From DATFQI01 sp963831105 (GTDB taxonomy: Bacteria; Actinomycetota; Thermoleophilia; Solirubrobacterales; Solirubrobacteraceae), in the NCBI GenBank assembly GCA_963831105.1, contig CAWHOS010000003.1, positions 496,001-560,000 on the forward strand: a DNA stretch of 64,000 nt, given 5' to 3'. A program made the position numbers and the translations under genes. Positions 29,748-37,484 of this stretch are shown one piece after another; positions within the stretch are counted from its first letter, which is position 1; every line of letters starts with the position of its first letter. Below the pieces are notes generated by a model that saw only the letters and a list, made by a program, of their open reading frames with translations, was not told where the DNA came from and ran no database searches.

Positions 29748-29778
29748 ATGCCCCGGCTACCGTCGCACGACGTCAGCC

Positions 29779-30249
29779 ATGGTGCCGCGAGCCATCACCG
29801 TCGTCGCGATACTCCTCACGCTCGCGGTCGTCTTCGGCCTTCCTCACGTGCTGGCGGGCGCGGAGGACCCTGTGCCCGTGCCCCCCGTGCAGCTGCGCCC
29901 GACCCCGGCCCCGACCGCAACCGCGAAGTCGCAGACGCGGGCGCGCCGGGGCCGGCCGGAGCGGCGGCGCCGCTCGCAGGCCCGGCGCGACGCGCGCGAG
30001 CGGGCGCGGACCGGCCGGCCCGCCGCGCCCGCCCCGCCGAGCGCCCGCGCGCCCGTCCCGTCGCCGGATGGTGCCGCCGCCCCGCCGGCCCGCTCTCGCA
30101 CGCAGGCGCCCGCGCGGCCGCGCCCGACGGCCACGCCGCGCCCCGCCCCCGCCCCCGCGCCGTCGCCGTCCGCGCCCACACCCGCGCCGAACGATGACGA
30201 CGACGACGACGATGACCTGGACGACGCGGACGACGGCGGCGACGACTGA
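29779..30249 (+). CDS. Membrane-anchored low-complexity protein with poly-Asp tail
   Basis: 156 aa from ATG 29779. The N-terminal hydrophobic segment (AITVVAILLTLAVVFGLPHVLA) is a signal anchor or signal peptide. The middle is Pro/Ala/Arg-rich with an RRGRPERRRRSQARRDARER patch, then a Pro-rich spacer, and the C-terminus is almost wholly acidic: NDDDDDDDDLDDADDGGDD. It overlaps the kinase start (TGATG), so the two are translationally coupled. The acidic tail would face outside if the anchor is N-in and could bind metal ions or the Arg-rich peptide encoded at 35415-35561. No known family is recognised. Confidence 0.6.
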   Translation: MVPRAITVVAILLTLAVVFGLPHVLAGAEDPVPVPPVQLRPTPAPTATAKSQTRARRGRPERRRRSQARRDARERARTGRPAAPAPPSARAPVPSPDGAAAPPARSRTQAPARPRPTATPRPAPAPAPSPSAPTPAPNDDDDDDDDLDDADDGGDD

Positions 30250-31730
30250 TGGCCGCCGTGCCTGAGGCCCTCGAGGCCTCCGACTCGCGGCGGGCCCGCG
30301 GCGCGGAGGGCGTCCGGCGTCTCTTCGCCGGCGCCCGCACGCGAATCCTCGCCGCCTTCATCATGCTCCTCGCCGCGTCCACGGCGGTCTCCGTCATCGG
30401 CATCCGCGAGGTACTGCTGGCTCGCACCAGCGACCGCGTGAACGCCTCGCTGCGGCAGGAGGTCGACGAGTTCCGGCGCCTCGCGCGCGGCGTCGACCCG
30501 AACACGAGCCGCCCGTTCGGCGACGACCTGGAGGGCATCTTCCGCGTCTACCGCGAGCGCAACGTGCCCGGCCAGGGCGAGATCGTCCTCATGTACTCGG
30601 AGGGACGGCTGTTCGACACCATCTCCGACCTGCGAGGCGGCCGCGTCGACTTCGGCGCCGAGACGCGGCGCTGGGCGAGGCTGGCGGGCACCGACAGCGG
30701 GGAGGTCGAGACGCCGACCGGCGAGGTCCGTTACGTCGCCGTGCCGGTCAGCCGCCGCGACGGCACGCCGCAGGGCGCCTTCGTGGTCGCCTCCTCCCTC
30801 TCGACGGAGGAGCAGGAGGTCACGGACGCCGTCCAGCTCGCCGCGATCGTGCTGGTGTCCGTCCTCCTCATCGCGTGCGCGCTCGCGTGGGCCGTGGCGG
30901 GCCGGATCCTCGCCCCGCTGCGCCTGCTGACGGACACCGCGCGATCGATCAGCGAGACGGACCTCACGCAGCGCATCCCGGTGACGGGCCGCGACGAGAT
31001 CGCCGAGCTCGCGCGCACGTTCAACGCCATGCTCGATCGCCTGCAGGCGGCGTTCGCCACCCAGCGCTCGTTCGTCTCGGACGCCAGCCACGAGCTGCGG
31101 ACTCCGATCACGATCGTCCGCGGACACCTCGAGCTGCTCGGCGAGGACCCCGACGAACGCCGGGAGACCGTCGCCCTCGTCACGGACGAGCTCGACCGGA
31201 TGAGCCGCTTCGTGGACGATCTGCTGCTGCTGGCGAGGGCCGAACGCGATGACTTCCTGCGGGTCGGAGACCTCGAGCTGGGCGCGCTCACGGACGAGCT
31301 GATGGACAAGTCGGTCGCCCTCGGCAGGCGCCGCTGGCAGCTGGCCGCGCGCGGCGAGGCGACCATGGTCGCCGACCGCCAGCGGCTCACACAGGCGGTG
31401 ATGGGCCTCGCGCAGAACGCGGTCCAGCACACGCGGGAGGACGATGTGATCGTGATCGGCAGCGCGGTCGACGGCGACGAGGCGCACCTCTGGGTCCGCG
31501 ACACCGGGCCGGGGATCCCGCGCTCGGACCAGGCGCGCATCTTCGAGCGGTTCGCGCGGGCCAGCGCGAGCCGCCGCCGGTCGGAGGGCGCGGGGCTCGG
31601 GCTCGCCATCGTCCGCGCGATCGCGGAGGCGCACGGCGGCCGCGTGGAGCTCGTCAGCCGCCCCGGCGACGGGGCGACGTTCACGATCGTCGTCCCGCTG
31701 CGCGGCCCGGATGCGAGAGGAGCCGGATGA
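30249..31730 (+). CDS. Sensor histidine kinase with extracytoplasmic sensor domain
   Basis: 493 aa from ATG 30249. Two membrane helices (ILAAFIMLLAASTAVSVIGI and LAAIVLVSVLLIACALAWAV) enclose about 150 residues of extracytoplasmic sensor (SDRVNASLRQEVDEFRRLARG ... TPTGEVRYVAVPV). HAMP follows, then HisKA SDASHELRTPITIV with His281, and HATPase boxes MGLAQNAVQHT, DTGPGIP and GAGLGLAIVRAI. Complete and in frame. The operon order poly-Asp protein, kinase, regulator with 4-base overlaps implies tight stoichiometry. The periplasmic ligand is unknown; the neighbouring charged proteins are candidates. Confidence 0.93.
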   Translation: MAAVPEALEASDSRRARGAEGVRRLFAGARTRILAAFIMLLAASTAVSVIGIREVLLARTSDRVNASLRQEVDEFRRLARGVDPNTSRPFGDDLEGIFRVYRERNVPGQGEIVLMYSEGRLFDTISDLRGGRVDFGAETRRWARLAGTDSGEVETPTGEVRYVAVPVSRRDGTPQGAFVVASSLSTEEQEVTDAVQLAAIVLVSVLLIACALAWAVAGRILAPLRLLTDTARSISETDLTQRIPVTGRDEIAELARTFNAMLDRLQAAFATQRSFVSDASHELRTPITIVRGHLELLGEDPDERRETVALVTDELDRMSRFVDDLLLLARAERDDFLRVGDLELGALTDELMDKSVALGRRRWQLAARGEATMVADRQRLTQAVMGLAQNAVQHTREDDVIVIGSAVDGDEAHLWVRDTGPGIPRSDQARIFERFARASASRRRSEGAGLGLAIVRAIAEAHGGRVELVSRPGDGATFTIVVPLRGPDARGAG

Positions 31731-32392
31731 GCCGGATCCTGATCGCCGAGGACGAGCCGCGCCTGTCCTCGTTCCTCGAGAAGGGCCTGCGCGCGGCGGG
31801 CCACACCACCACGGTCTGCGACGACGGGTCGAAGGCGACGACGATGGCGCGCGATGCCGAGTTCGACCTGCTGATCCTCGACATCGGCCTGCCGGGCCAG
31901 GACGGCTTCACGGTCCTTCGCGACTTGCGCGCGCGGGGCGAGCGGATGCCCGTCCTGATCCTCACGGCCCGCGACGACGTCGCCGACATGGTGACCGGCC
32001 TCGACATCGGCGCGGACGACTACGTCACGAAGCCGTTCGTCTTCGAGGAGCTGCTCGCGCGCGTCCGCGCGCGCCTACGGGCGGGCGCGGAAGGCGGCGG
32101 CGACCCGATGGTCCTGACCGCCGGCGGCATCGAGCTCGACGTCCGCACCCGGCGCGCGAGCGCCGAGGATGGCGACGTGGAGCTCACGGCGAAGGAGTTC
32201 ACGCTGCTGGAGACGTTCCTGCGCCACCCGGGGCAGGTCCTGAGCCGCGAGCAGCTCCTGTCACACGTCTGGGGCTACGACTTTGACCCGGGCTCCAACG
32301 TCGTCGACGTCTACGTCGGCTACCTGCGGCGCAAGCTCGGCCCGGAGCGCTTCGAGACCGTGCGCGGGATGGGATACCGCCTGCGTGCCTGA
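31727..32392 (+). CDS. OmpR-family response regulator
   Basis: 221 aa from ATG 31727, overlapping the kinase stop. Receiver: acidic pair in IAEDEPRLSS, phospho-acceptor Asp52 in LILDIGLPGQDG, Lys in YVTKPFVFEELLARV. DNA-binding winged helix: ELTAKEFTLLETFLRHPGQVLSREQLLSHVWGYD and VDVYVGYLRRKLG, ending RGMGYRLRA. Its likely sites are the palindromes at 29728-29747 (own operon) and 35633-35652 (poly-Arg peptide operon). It ends four bases before the convergent PepSY-like gene. Confidence 0.95.
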   Translation: MSRILIAEDEPRLSSFLEKGLRAAGHTTTVCDDGSKATTMARDAEFDLLILDIGLPGQDGFTVLRDLRARGERMPVLILTARDDVADMVTGLDIGADDYVTKPFVFEELLARVRARLRAGAEGGGDPMVLTAGGIELDVRTRRASAEDGDVELTAKEFTLLETFLRHPGQVLSREQLLSHVWGYDFDPGSNVVDVYVGYLRRKLGPERFETVRGMGYRLRA

Positions 32393-32396
32393 CGCG

Positions 32397-32675
32397 TCAG
32401 TCGTAGTCGACGCGCAGCAGAACGAGATCGGCCGGCTCGAGCTCGACCTCATAGTCGTCGCCGTGCTTGCGGATCGTGACCTCCCACTTGCCGTTGTCGC
32501 TGTCGCGGCTGACGTCGACGACGTCGCCCGACACGACCTCGAGGGCGACGGCGATCGCCTCCTGGGCGCGCGGATCGGCACGGCTGACGGGATGGTCGTC
32601 CTCGCCCGGCGACGCCCACGCCACACCGGCGGCGGCGAGTGCGGCAGCCGCCGACGCGGCGATCAGGCGTCCCAC
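32397..32675 (-). CDS. Small secreted PepSY-like protein
   Basis: 92 aa from GTG 32673-32675. Signal peptide GRLIAASAAAALAAAGVAWA, then one PepSY-like unit: AQEAIAVALEVVSGDVVDVSRD followed by KWEVTIRKHGDDYEVELEPADL. PepSY modules bind and inhibit extracytoplasmic peptidases or sense signals, and often accompany two-component systems. It overlaps the kinase-like gene by 13 bases and is the last gene of the poly-Arg peptide operon. It could shield the exported peptide from proteolysis or feed back to the adjacent histidine kinase; both are inferences. Confidence 0.65.
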   Translation of the reverse strand: MGRLIAASAAAALAAAGVAWASPGEDDHPVSRADPRAQEAIAVALEVVSGDVVDVSRDSDNGKWEVTIRKHGDDYEVELEPADLVLLRVDYD

Positions 32676-33520
32676 GGGTGGGCTCCGGGGGCGAACGGCG
32701 TGAGCATGGCGGCCAACTCGGTCAGCGTGGGCCGATCGGCCGGCACGGGTGCCAGGCAGCGGTCGATCGCGGCCGCGAGCTCGACCGGCACGCCCGTGGT
32801 GGCGGGGGCCGTCTGCTCGAGCTGCGGGTAGCCCGCCGCGAGCTGGTCGTCCGTGTCCCAGGTCTCGGACGGCCCGGTGTCGTCGGTGAGGGAGTCGTCC
32901 TCATCGAAAGCCGGCTCGCCGGTCGCCGCCTCGTACAGCACCGTCCCGAGGCCCCAGACGTCGGCGGCGGCCCCGAGCACGTCCCCGCGCGCCTGCTCAG
33001 GGGAGAGGTTGCTCCAGGTGCCCAGGCCGGCCCGATAGCGGCCCGGCTCGCGCGCGAGAGAGAGGTCGATCAGCTTCGCGCGGCCGCCTTCGGCGATCAC
33101 GTTGGACGGCTTGACGTCGAGGTGCAGCAGGCCGTGCGTGTGCAGATAGCGCAGCGCCGAGGCCAGGTGCAGCCCGAGCCAGGCGACGTCCTCGGGCCCG
33201 AGCCCGTCGGGGTTGCGGTCGACGAGGTGCGCGACCGTCTCGCCGTCGAGCGTCTCCATCACGGCGATCGGCTGCGGCTCGACCAGCAGCTCGTAGCCGC
33301 GGACGATGTGCGGATGGGCGAGCTCGACGAGCAGGCGCCCCTCCTGGAGCAGCGCGGCCCGCGCGCGCCCGTCGCCGAGCCGGTCGGGCTTGAGCGTCTT
33401 GGCCACGCACGAGCAGGCGCGCTCGACCGACCAGACCTCGTAGGTGTCCAGACGGCGGGTGCGGCTGAGGTGCTCGATGACGATCAGCCCCGGGGCGAGC
33501 GGCGTGCCGACGACGGTCAC
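32663..33520 (-). CDS. Soluble Ser/Thr protein kinase-like protein
   Basis: 285 aa from GTG 33518-33520, overlapping the ABC gene stop (GTGA). Kinase fold: ATP Lys41 in VAKTLKP, helix-C Glu60, catalytic loop HLDVKPSN (133-140; HLD instead of HRD), metal loop DLS (152-154; instead of DFG), then TWSNLSPEQARG and DVWGLGTVLYEAATGEPAF. The glycine-rich loop is poorly conserved. There is no membrane segment or PASTA tail, unlike PknB. The acidic insertion FDEDDSLTDDTGPSETWDTDD precedes the C-terminal helices. Its place between an exporter and a Ser-rich peptide suggests it may modify the peptide or control export. Confidence 0.85.
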   Translation of the reverse strand: MTVVGTPLAPGLIVIEHLSRTRRLDTYEVWSVERACSCVAKTLKPDRLGDGRARAALLQEGRLLVELAHPHIVRGYELLVEPQPIAVMETLDGETVAHLVDRNPDGLGPEDVAWLGLHLASALRYLHTHGLLHLDVKPSNVIAEGGRAKLIDLSLAREPGRYRAGLGTWSNLSPEQARGDVLGAAADVWGLGTVLYEAATGEPAFDEDDSLTDDTGPSETWDTDDQLAAGYPQLEQTAPATTGVPVELAAAIDRCLAPVPADRPTLTELAAMLTPFAPGAHPWDA

Positions 33521-35346
33521 GCGGCCGCTCCGACCTGCGGCTCGAGCTCACCGCGCAGCCTGGCCCAGGGTCCCCCGGACAGCTCGAGCGTGGCGGGGGC
33601 GCCGCGCTGCACGACGCGGCCGGCCTCGAGCACGACCACCTCGTCGGCGGCGGCGGCGAGCGCCAGGTCATGCGTGATCAGAAGCGTCGCCCGGTCGCCC
33701 ATCAGGCGCCGCAGCGGCTCCAGCAGCCGCCGCGAAGTCTCGGCGTCGAGGCCGGACGAGGGTTCGTCGAGCACGAGCACGGGAGCATCCTGCAGCATGG
33801 CGCGCGCCATCGCCACGCGCCGGCGCTGGCCGCCCGAGAGCGCACGGCCTCGCTGGCCGGTGCGGGTCTGCAGCCCGTCCGGCAGCTCGTCGGCCAGGCC
33901 GCCGGCCGCGGCGGCCCCGAGCGCGGCGGCGATCTCCCCGTCGGTCGCCTGTGGGCGCCCGAACGCCACGTTGTCCCGCACCGTGCCGTCGAACAGCGGC
34001 GCGTCCTGCAGCAGCAGGGCGACCTCGTCGCGCAGCGAGCGCAGCGTCAGCTCGCGCACGCTCTCGCCGTCGAGTCGCACGGCGCCCGCGTCCGGGTCGA
34101 TGAAGCGGACCGCGAGCTTGGCCAGCGTGGACTTGCCCGCGCCGCTGGCGCCGACCACGGCGATCGAGCGCCCGGGGCGCACGTGCAGGCTGACGCCGTC
34201 CAGCGCCGGGCGCTCGGAACCGGGGTAGCGATAAGTGACGCCGTCGAACCGGAGATGGCCGCGGGCGTGATCGAGGGTGCGCGCGTCCGGCGCCTCGACG
34301 ACGCGGGGCTGCGTGTCGAGCAGCTCGATGACGCGCTCGGCGCCGGCCGTGGCCTCGAACACGTCCTGCGCCAGCCGGGAGAGGTCTCGCACGGGGCGGT
34401 AGAGCTGGGACAGGTAGGCGATGAAGGCGAGCAGGCCGCCGATCGTGAGCTCGCCTTCGGCGAGCGCCCAGGTGCCGAGCACGATGATCAGCACCCCGCC
34501 GGCGAGCTCGATCAGGTCGATGACGGGTGCGAACAGCCCGGCGATCCGGGCGCCGGCCAGCTCTGCGGCGATCGCGCCCTCGCTCTCGCGCCGGAAGCGC
34601 GCCAGCTCGCGCTCCTGGGCGTTGGCGGCCTGGACGAGTGCGGCGTTGGCGAGGCTCTCCTCGGCGACTGCGGTCAGCGAGCCGCTGCGGCGCCGCCGCT
34701 CGCGGGCGGCGCGCCGCGACAGCGTCGCGAACTTTCGCGCGGCGAGGTAGAAGGCGGGGATGACGAGCAGCGACGCCAGTGCGAGCTTCCAGGACAGCAG
34801 GAGCAGCGCGCCGGAGAAGAACATCAGGCGCGCCATGGCCTGCACGAGCTCCGCGACGGAGGAGAGGAGCAGCGTCTCGATGGCGTGGACGTCGCCGGTC
34901 AGCCGGGCGAGCACGTCACCGTGGCGACGGCGGTCGAGCGCGTCGGGCTCGAGACGCTGCAGGTGCGTCAGCAGCTGCGTTCGCAGGTCGAGCGTGAAGC
35001 GCTCGCCGACCCAGGTGGCGGCGTACTCGTCGCCGAACGACAGCAGCGCACCCACCAAGGCCAGGCCGAGCATGGCGGGCACGTAGACGGCGAGCGGGCC
35101 GAGGGACTCGGCGACGAGCACGTCGTCGACGATGAGCTTGAACAGCCAGATGCCGGCGGCCTCGACGGCCGGGAGCAGGGCGGCGAGAGCGATGCCCGCG
35201 AAGAACGGCTTGCGGTAACGGCGCGCCAGCGGCCAGAAGCGGCGCAGCACCGCGCGGATCGTGACGTCCGGAGCGGCGGCGACGAGGAGGTCGTCGTCGG
35301 GCGCGGGTGCGAGGGAGGCGGAGAGGCGGGCGAGGATGGTGCGCAT
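33517..35346 (-). CDS. ABC transporter, fused permease and ATPase (exporter type)
   Basis: 609 aa from ATG 35344-35346. Six-helix exporter domain (residues about 45-330; FFAGIALAALLPAVEAAGIWL, MLGLALVGALLSFG) and a C-terminal ATPase with Walker A VGASGAGKSTLAKLA, Q-loop LLLQDAPLF, signature LSGGQRRRVAMARAML and Walker B VLVLDEPSSGLD, H-loop ITHD. No N-terminal C39 peptidase domain is present, so any leader removal would need another protease. Its position between the Arg-rich peptide and the kinase-like gene points to peptide export. A strong hairpin separates it from the peptide gene, and no clear ribosome site precedes its ATG. Confidence 0.9.
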   Translation of the reverse strand: MRTILARLSASLAPAPDDDLLVAAAPDVTIRAVLRRFWPLARRYRKPFFAGIALAALLPAVEAAGIWLFKLIVDDVLVAESLGPLAVYVPAMLGLALVGALLSFGDEYAATWVGERFTLDLRTQLLTHLQRLEPDALDRRRHGDVLARLTGDVHAIETLLLSSVAELVQAMARLMFFSGALLLLSWKLALASLLVIPAFYLAARKFATLSRRAARERRRRSGSLTAVAEESLANAALVQAANAQERELARFRRESEGAIAAELAGARIAGLFAPVIDLIELAGGVLIIVLGTWALAEGELTIGGLLAFIAYLSQLYRPVRDLSRLAQDVFEATAGAERVIELLDTQPRVVEAPDARTLDHARGHLRFDGVTYRYPGSERPALDGVSLHVRPGRSIAVVGASGAGKSTLAKLAVRFIDPDAGAVRLDGESVRELTLRSLRDEVALLLQDAPLFDGTVRDNVAFGRPQATDGEIAAALGAAAAGGLADELPDGLQTRTGQRGRALSGGQRRRVAMARAMLQDAPVLVLDEPSSGLDAETSRRLLEPLRRLMGDRATLLITHDLALAAAADEVVVLEAGRVVQRGAPATLELSGGPWARLRGELEPQVGAAA

Positions 35347-35375
35347 GGTGTGGCGAGGCGGGGAGGAGGAACCCG

Positions 35376-35403
35376 CCGGGCCGGCGCTGGCGCGCCGGCC
35401 CGG
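35376..35403 (-). terminator. Strong hairpin between the peptide and exporter genes
   Basis: Perfect 12-base stem (arms CCGGGCCGGCGC and GCGCCGGCCCGG) with loop TGGC, located between the peptide stop (35415) and exporter start (35346). No T-run. A position like this usually gives partial read-through, so the first gene is expressed more than those behind it. Confidence 0.55.
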
Positions 35404-35414
35404 GTCCTGGTGGC

Positions 35415-35561
35415 TCAGGTGTTGGAGTTGCGGCTCCGGTTACGGCGCCGGCGCCGGCGGCGACGCCGGCGGCGACGGCGGCCGGAGTTCGAGTTCGAGT
35501 TCGAGTCGCTCGCGCTGAGCCTGGCGGCGGCGCTGACGCCCTTGAACGTTCGGTAGGCCAT
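35415..35561 (-). CDS. 48-aa Arg-rich peptide, candidate exported precursor
   Basis: ATG 35559-35561 preceded by a good ribosome site (GAAGGGAG, eight bases away). Leader-like residues 1-18 (MAYRTFKGVSAAARLSAS), then DSNSNSNSG (19-27), thirteen consecutive Arg (28-40) and NRSRNSNT (41-48). The Arg codons are a mix of CGC, CGT and CGG. The (TCGAAC)3 hexamer repeat encodes the SN units. There is no hydrophobic signal and no Cys, so any export would depend on the ABC protein. Operon order is peptide, exporter, kinase-like, PepSY-like. Alternatives: a protamine-like DNA-binding protein or an RNA-binding peptide. No known family is recognised. Confidence 0.65.
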   Translation of the reverse strand: MAYRTFKGVSAAARLSASDSNSNSNSGRRRRRRRRRRRRRNRSRNSNT

Positions 35562-35632
35562 TGGGGGCACTCCCTTCGTGGTTGCTTTCGTGCCGACCAC
35601 TCTCGGGGCCCCCGGTAAGCCGACCGTGAGGC

Positions 35633-35652
35633 GCGAATGAGAGGTTCCTCAC
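35633..35652. promoter_or_regulatory. Shared palindromic element upstream of the Arg-rich peptide operon
   Basis: Sequence GCGAATGAGAGGTTCCTCAC with core TGAGAGGTTCCTCA (35638-35651), about 75 bases upstream of the peptide ATG on the minus strand and 51 bases upstream of the carboxylase alpha ATG on the plus strand. It matches the element at 29728-29747 at 17 of 20 positions. On the minus strand CTCATT and CTCACG also form an 11-base-spaced direct repeat next to it, as OmpR-type regulators favour. Confidence 0.55.
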
Positions 35653-35702
35653 CTTCAGCTCGATCACGCCGCGGCCGTGCGGGGGATATCCTGCCGCGGC
35701 CC

Positions 35703-37484
35703 ATGTTCACCAAGGTCCTGGTCGCAAACCGTGGCGAGATCGCCATCCGCGTGATCCGAGCGCTCGACGAGCTCGGCATCGCCTCCGTCGCCGTCTACTC
35801 CGAGGCGGACCGCGACGCCCAGCACGTCAAGCGGGCCGGCGAGGCGTACCTGCTCGGCCCGGGTCCGGCGACCGAGTCCTACCTCAACGTGGACAAGATC
35901 ATGGAGGTCATCGAGGCCTCCGGCGCCGAGGCGGTCCACCCGGGCTACGGCTTCCTGGCCGAGAACGCCGCCTTCGCCAAGCGCCTCGAGGAGGCCGGGG
36001 TCACGTTCATCGGCCCGCCCGCGAGCGCGATCGAGGCGATGGGCTCCAAGACGCGCGCCCGCGAGCTGATGCAGAACGCCGGCGTGCCGATCGTGCCCGG
36101 CACGACCGACCCGGTCGAGACGCTCGAGGAGGCCGAGAAGATCGCCGAGGAGATCGGCTACCCGATCGCCGTCAAGGCCGCGGGCGGCGGCGGCGGCAAG
36201 GGCTTCCGCGTCGCGCTCGAGAAATCCAAGCTCAAGGACGCCTTCGAGGGCGCCGCGCGCGAGGGCGAGAAGTTCTTCTCCGACGACACCGTCTACCTCG
36301 AGCGCTACCTGCCCGACCCGCGCCACGTCGAGGTCCAGGTGCTGGCCGACAAGCACGGCCACGTCGTCCACCTCGGCGAGCGCGACTGCTCGCTCCAGCG
36401 CCGCCACCAGAAGCTGATCGAGGAGTCCCCCGCCCCGCTGGTCGACGAGAAGCTCCGCGAGAAGATCGGCAAGATCGCCACGGACGCGGCCGAGGCCGTC
36501 GGCTACCACGGCGCGGGCACCATCGAGGGCCTGCTGCAGGACGGCGAGTACTTCTTCCTGGAGATGAACACCCGCGTCCAGGTCGAGCACTGCGTGACCG
36601 AGGAGACGACGGGCGTCGACATCGTGCGCGAGCAGATCCTCGTCGCCGCCGGCGAGGAGCTGTCGTTCACCCAGAAGGACATCCGCCTGCACGGGCACGC
36701 GATCGAGTGCCGCATCAACGCCGAGGACGCCTCGAAGAACTTCGCGCCCGCGCCGGGCACGGTCGCCCACTACCGCGAGCCCTCGGGCCCCGGGGTGCGC
36801 GTGGACTCCGGCGTGGTCAGCGGCACCGAGATCACGCCGCTGTACGACCCGATGGTCGCCAAGCTGATCGTCTGGGACGCCGACCGCGAGCGCGCCACGC
36901 GCCGGATGCTGCGCGCGCTCGAGGAGTACGAGGTCGAGGGCGTCAAGACCCTGATCCCGTTCCACAAGGCGATCATGGCCTCCGAGCAGTGGGCCAACGG
37001 CGAGACCTGCCGCGACCTGATCGAGGACAAGGACTGGCTCAAGCAGCTCGCCTTCGAAGCCGCTCCGGCGTCGAGCGATGAGGAGCCGGAGCTCGAGGAG
37101 CGCACCTACACCGTCGAGGTCTCGGGCAAGCGCTTCGACGTCGTCGTGCACGGCGAGCCGATCGCTGCAGGCGCTGCGCCCGCGGGCGTCAACGGCGCCG
37201 CGCGCACGGCCCCCAAGCGCGAGCGCAAGTCCGGCGGCGGGGGCGGAATTGGATCCCACCCACCCGACACGCTCGCCTCGCCGCTGCAGGGCAACGTCTG
37301 GAAGGTGCTGGTCGAGCAGGGCGCCGAGGTCGAGGAGGGCGCGCTGGTCTGCATCATCGAGGCGATGAAGATGGAGAACGAGATCTTCGCGCACAAGGCC
37401 GGCAAGATCGCCGAGCTCGCCGTCCAGGAGGGCGGCGCGGTGAAGTCCGGCGACACGATCGCGGTCATCAAATCGCCCGAGTGA
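35703..37484 (+). CDS. accC: Acyl-CoA (propionyl/acetyl) carboxylase alpha subunit with biotin domain
   Basis: 593 aa from ATG 35703 (MFTKVLVANRGEIAIRVIRAL). Biotin carboxylase: ATP-grasp loop AAGGGGGKGFR, EERYLPDPRHVEVQ-like segment, ERDCSLQRRHQKLIEESP, and FLEMNTRVQVEHCVTE. A Gly-rich linker leads to a C-terminal biotinyl domain with EAMKMEN, whose Lys carries biotin. It would work with PccB (18368-19936) and perhaps other beta subunits. The longer open frame upstream of 35703 is rejected because family homology begins at MFTK. Its stop overlaps the next GTG start. Confidence 0.95.
   Translation: MFTKVLVANRGEIAIRVIRALDELGIASVAVYSEADRDAQHVKRAGEAYLLGPGPATESYLNVDKIMEVIEASGAEAVHPGYGFLAENAAFAKRLEEAGVTFIGPPASAIEAMGSKTRARELMQNAGVPIVPGTTDPVETLEEAEKIAEEIGYPIAVKAAGGGGGKGFRVALEKSKLKDAFEGAAREGEKFFSDDTVYLERYLPDPRHVEVQVLADKHGHVVHLGERDCSLQRRHQKLIEESPAPLVDEKLREKIGKIATDAAEAVGYHGAGTIEGLLQDGEYFFLEMNTRVQVEHCVTEETTGVDIVREQILVAAGEELSFTQKDIRLHGHAIECRINAEDASKNFAPAPGTVAHYREPSGPGVRVDSGVVSGTEITPLYDPMVAKLIVWDADRERATRRMLRALEEYEVEGVKTLIPFHKAIMASEQWANGETCRDLIEDKDWLKQLAFEAAPASSDEEPELEERTYTVEVSGKRFDVVVHGEPIAAGAAPAGVNGAARTAPKRERKSGGGGGIGSHPPDTLASPLQGNVWKVLVEQGAEVEEGALVCIIEAMKMENEIFAHKAGKIAELAVQEGGAVKSGDTIAVIKSPE

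Noticed and set aside
35637..35702. Longer start for the carboxylase alpha gene
   Set aside because: The extra residues are not family-like and would cover the shared palindromic element; homology begins at ATG 35703.
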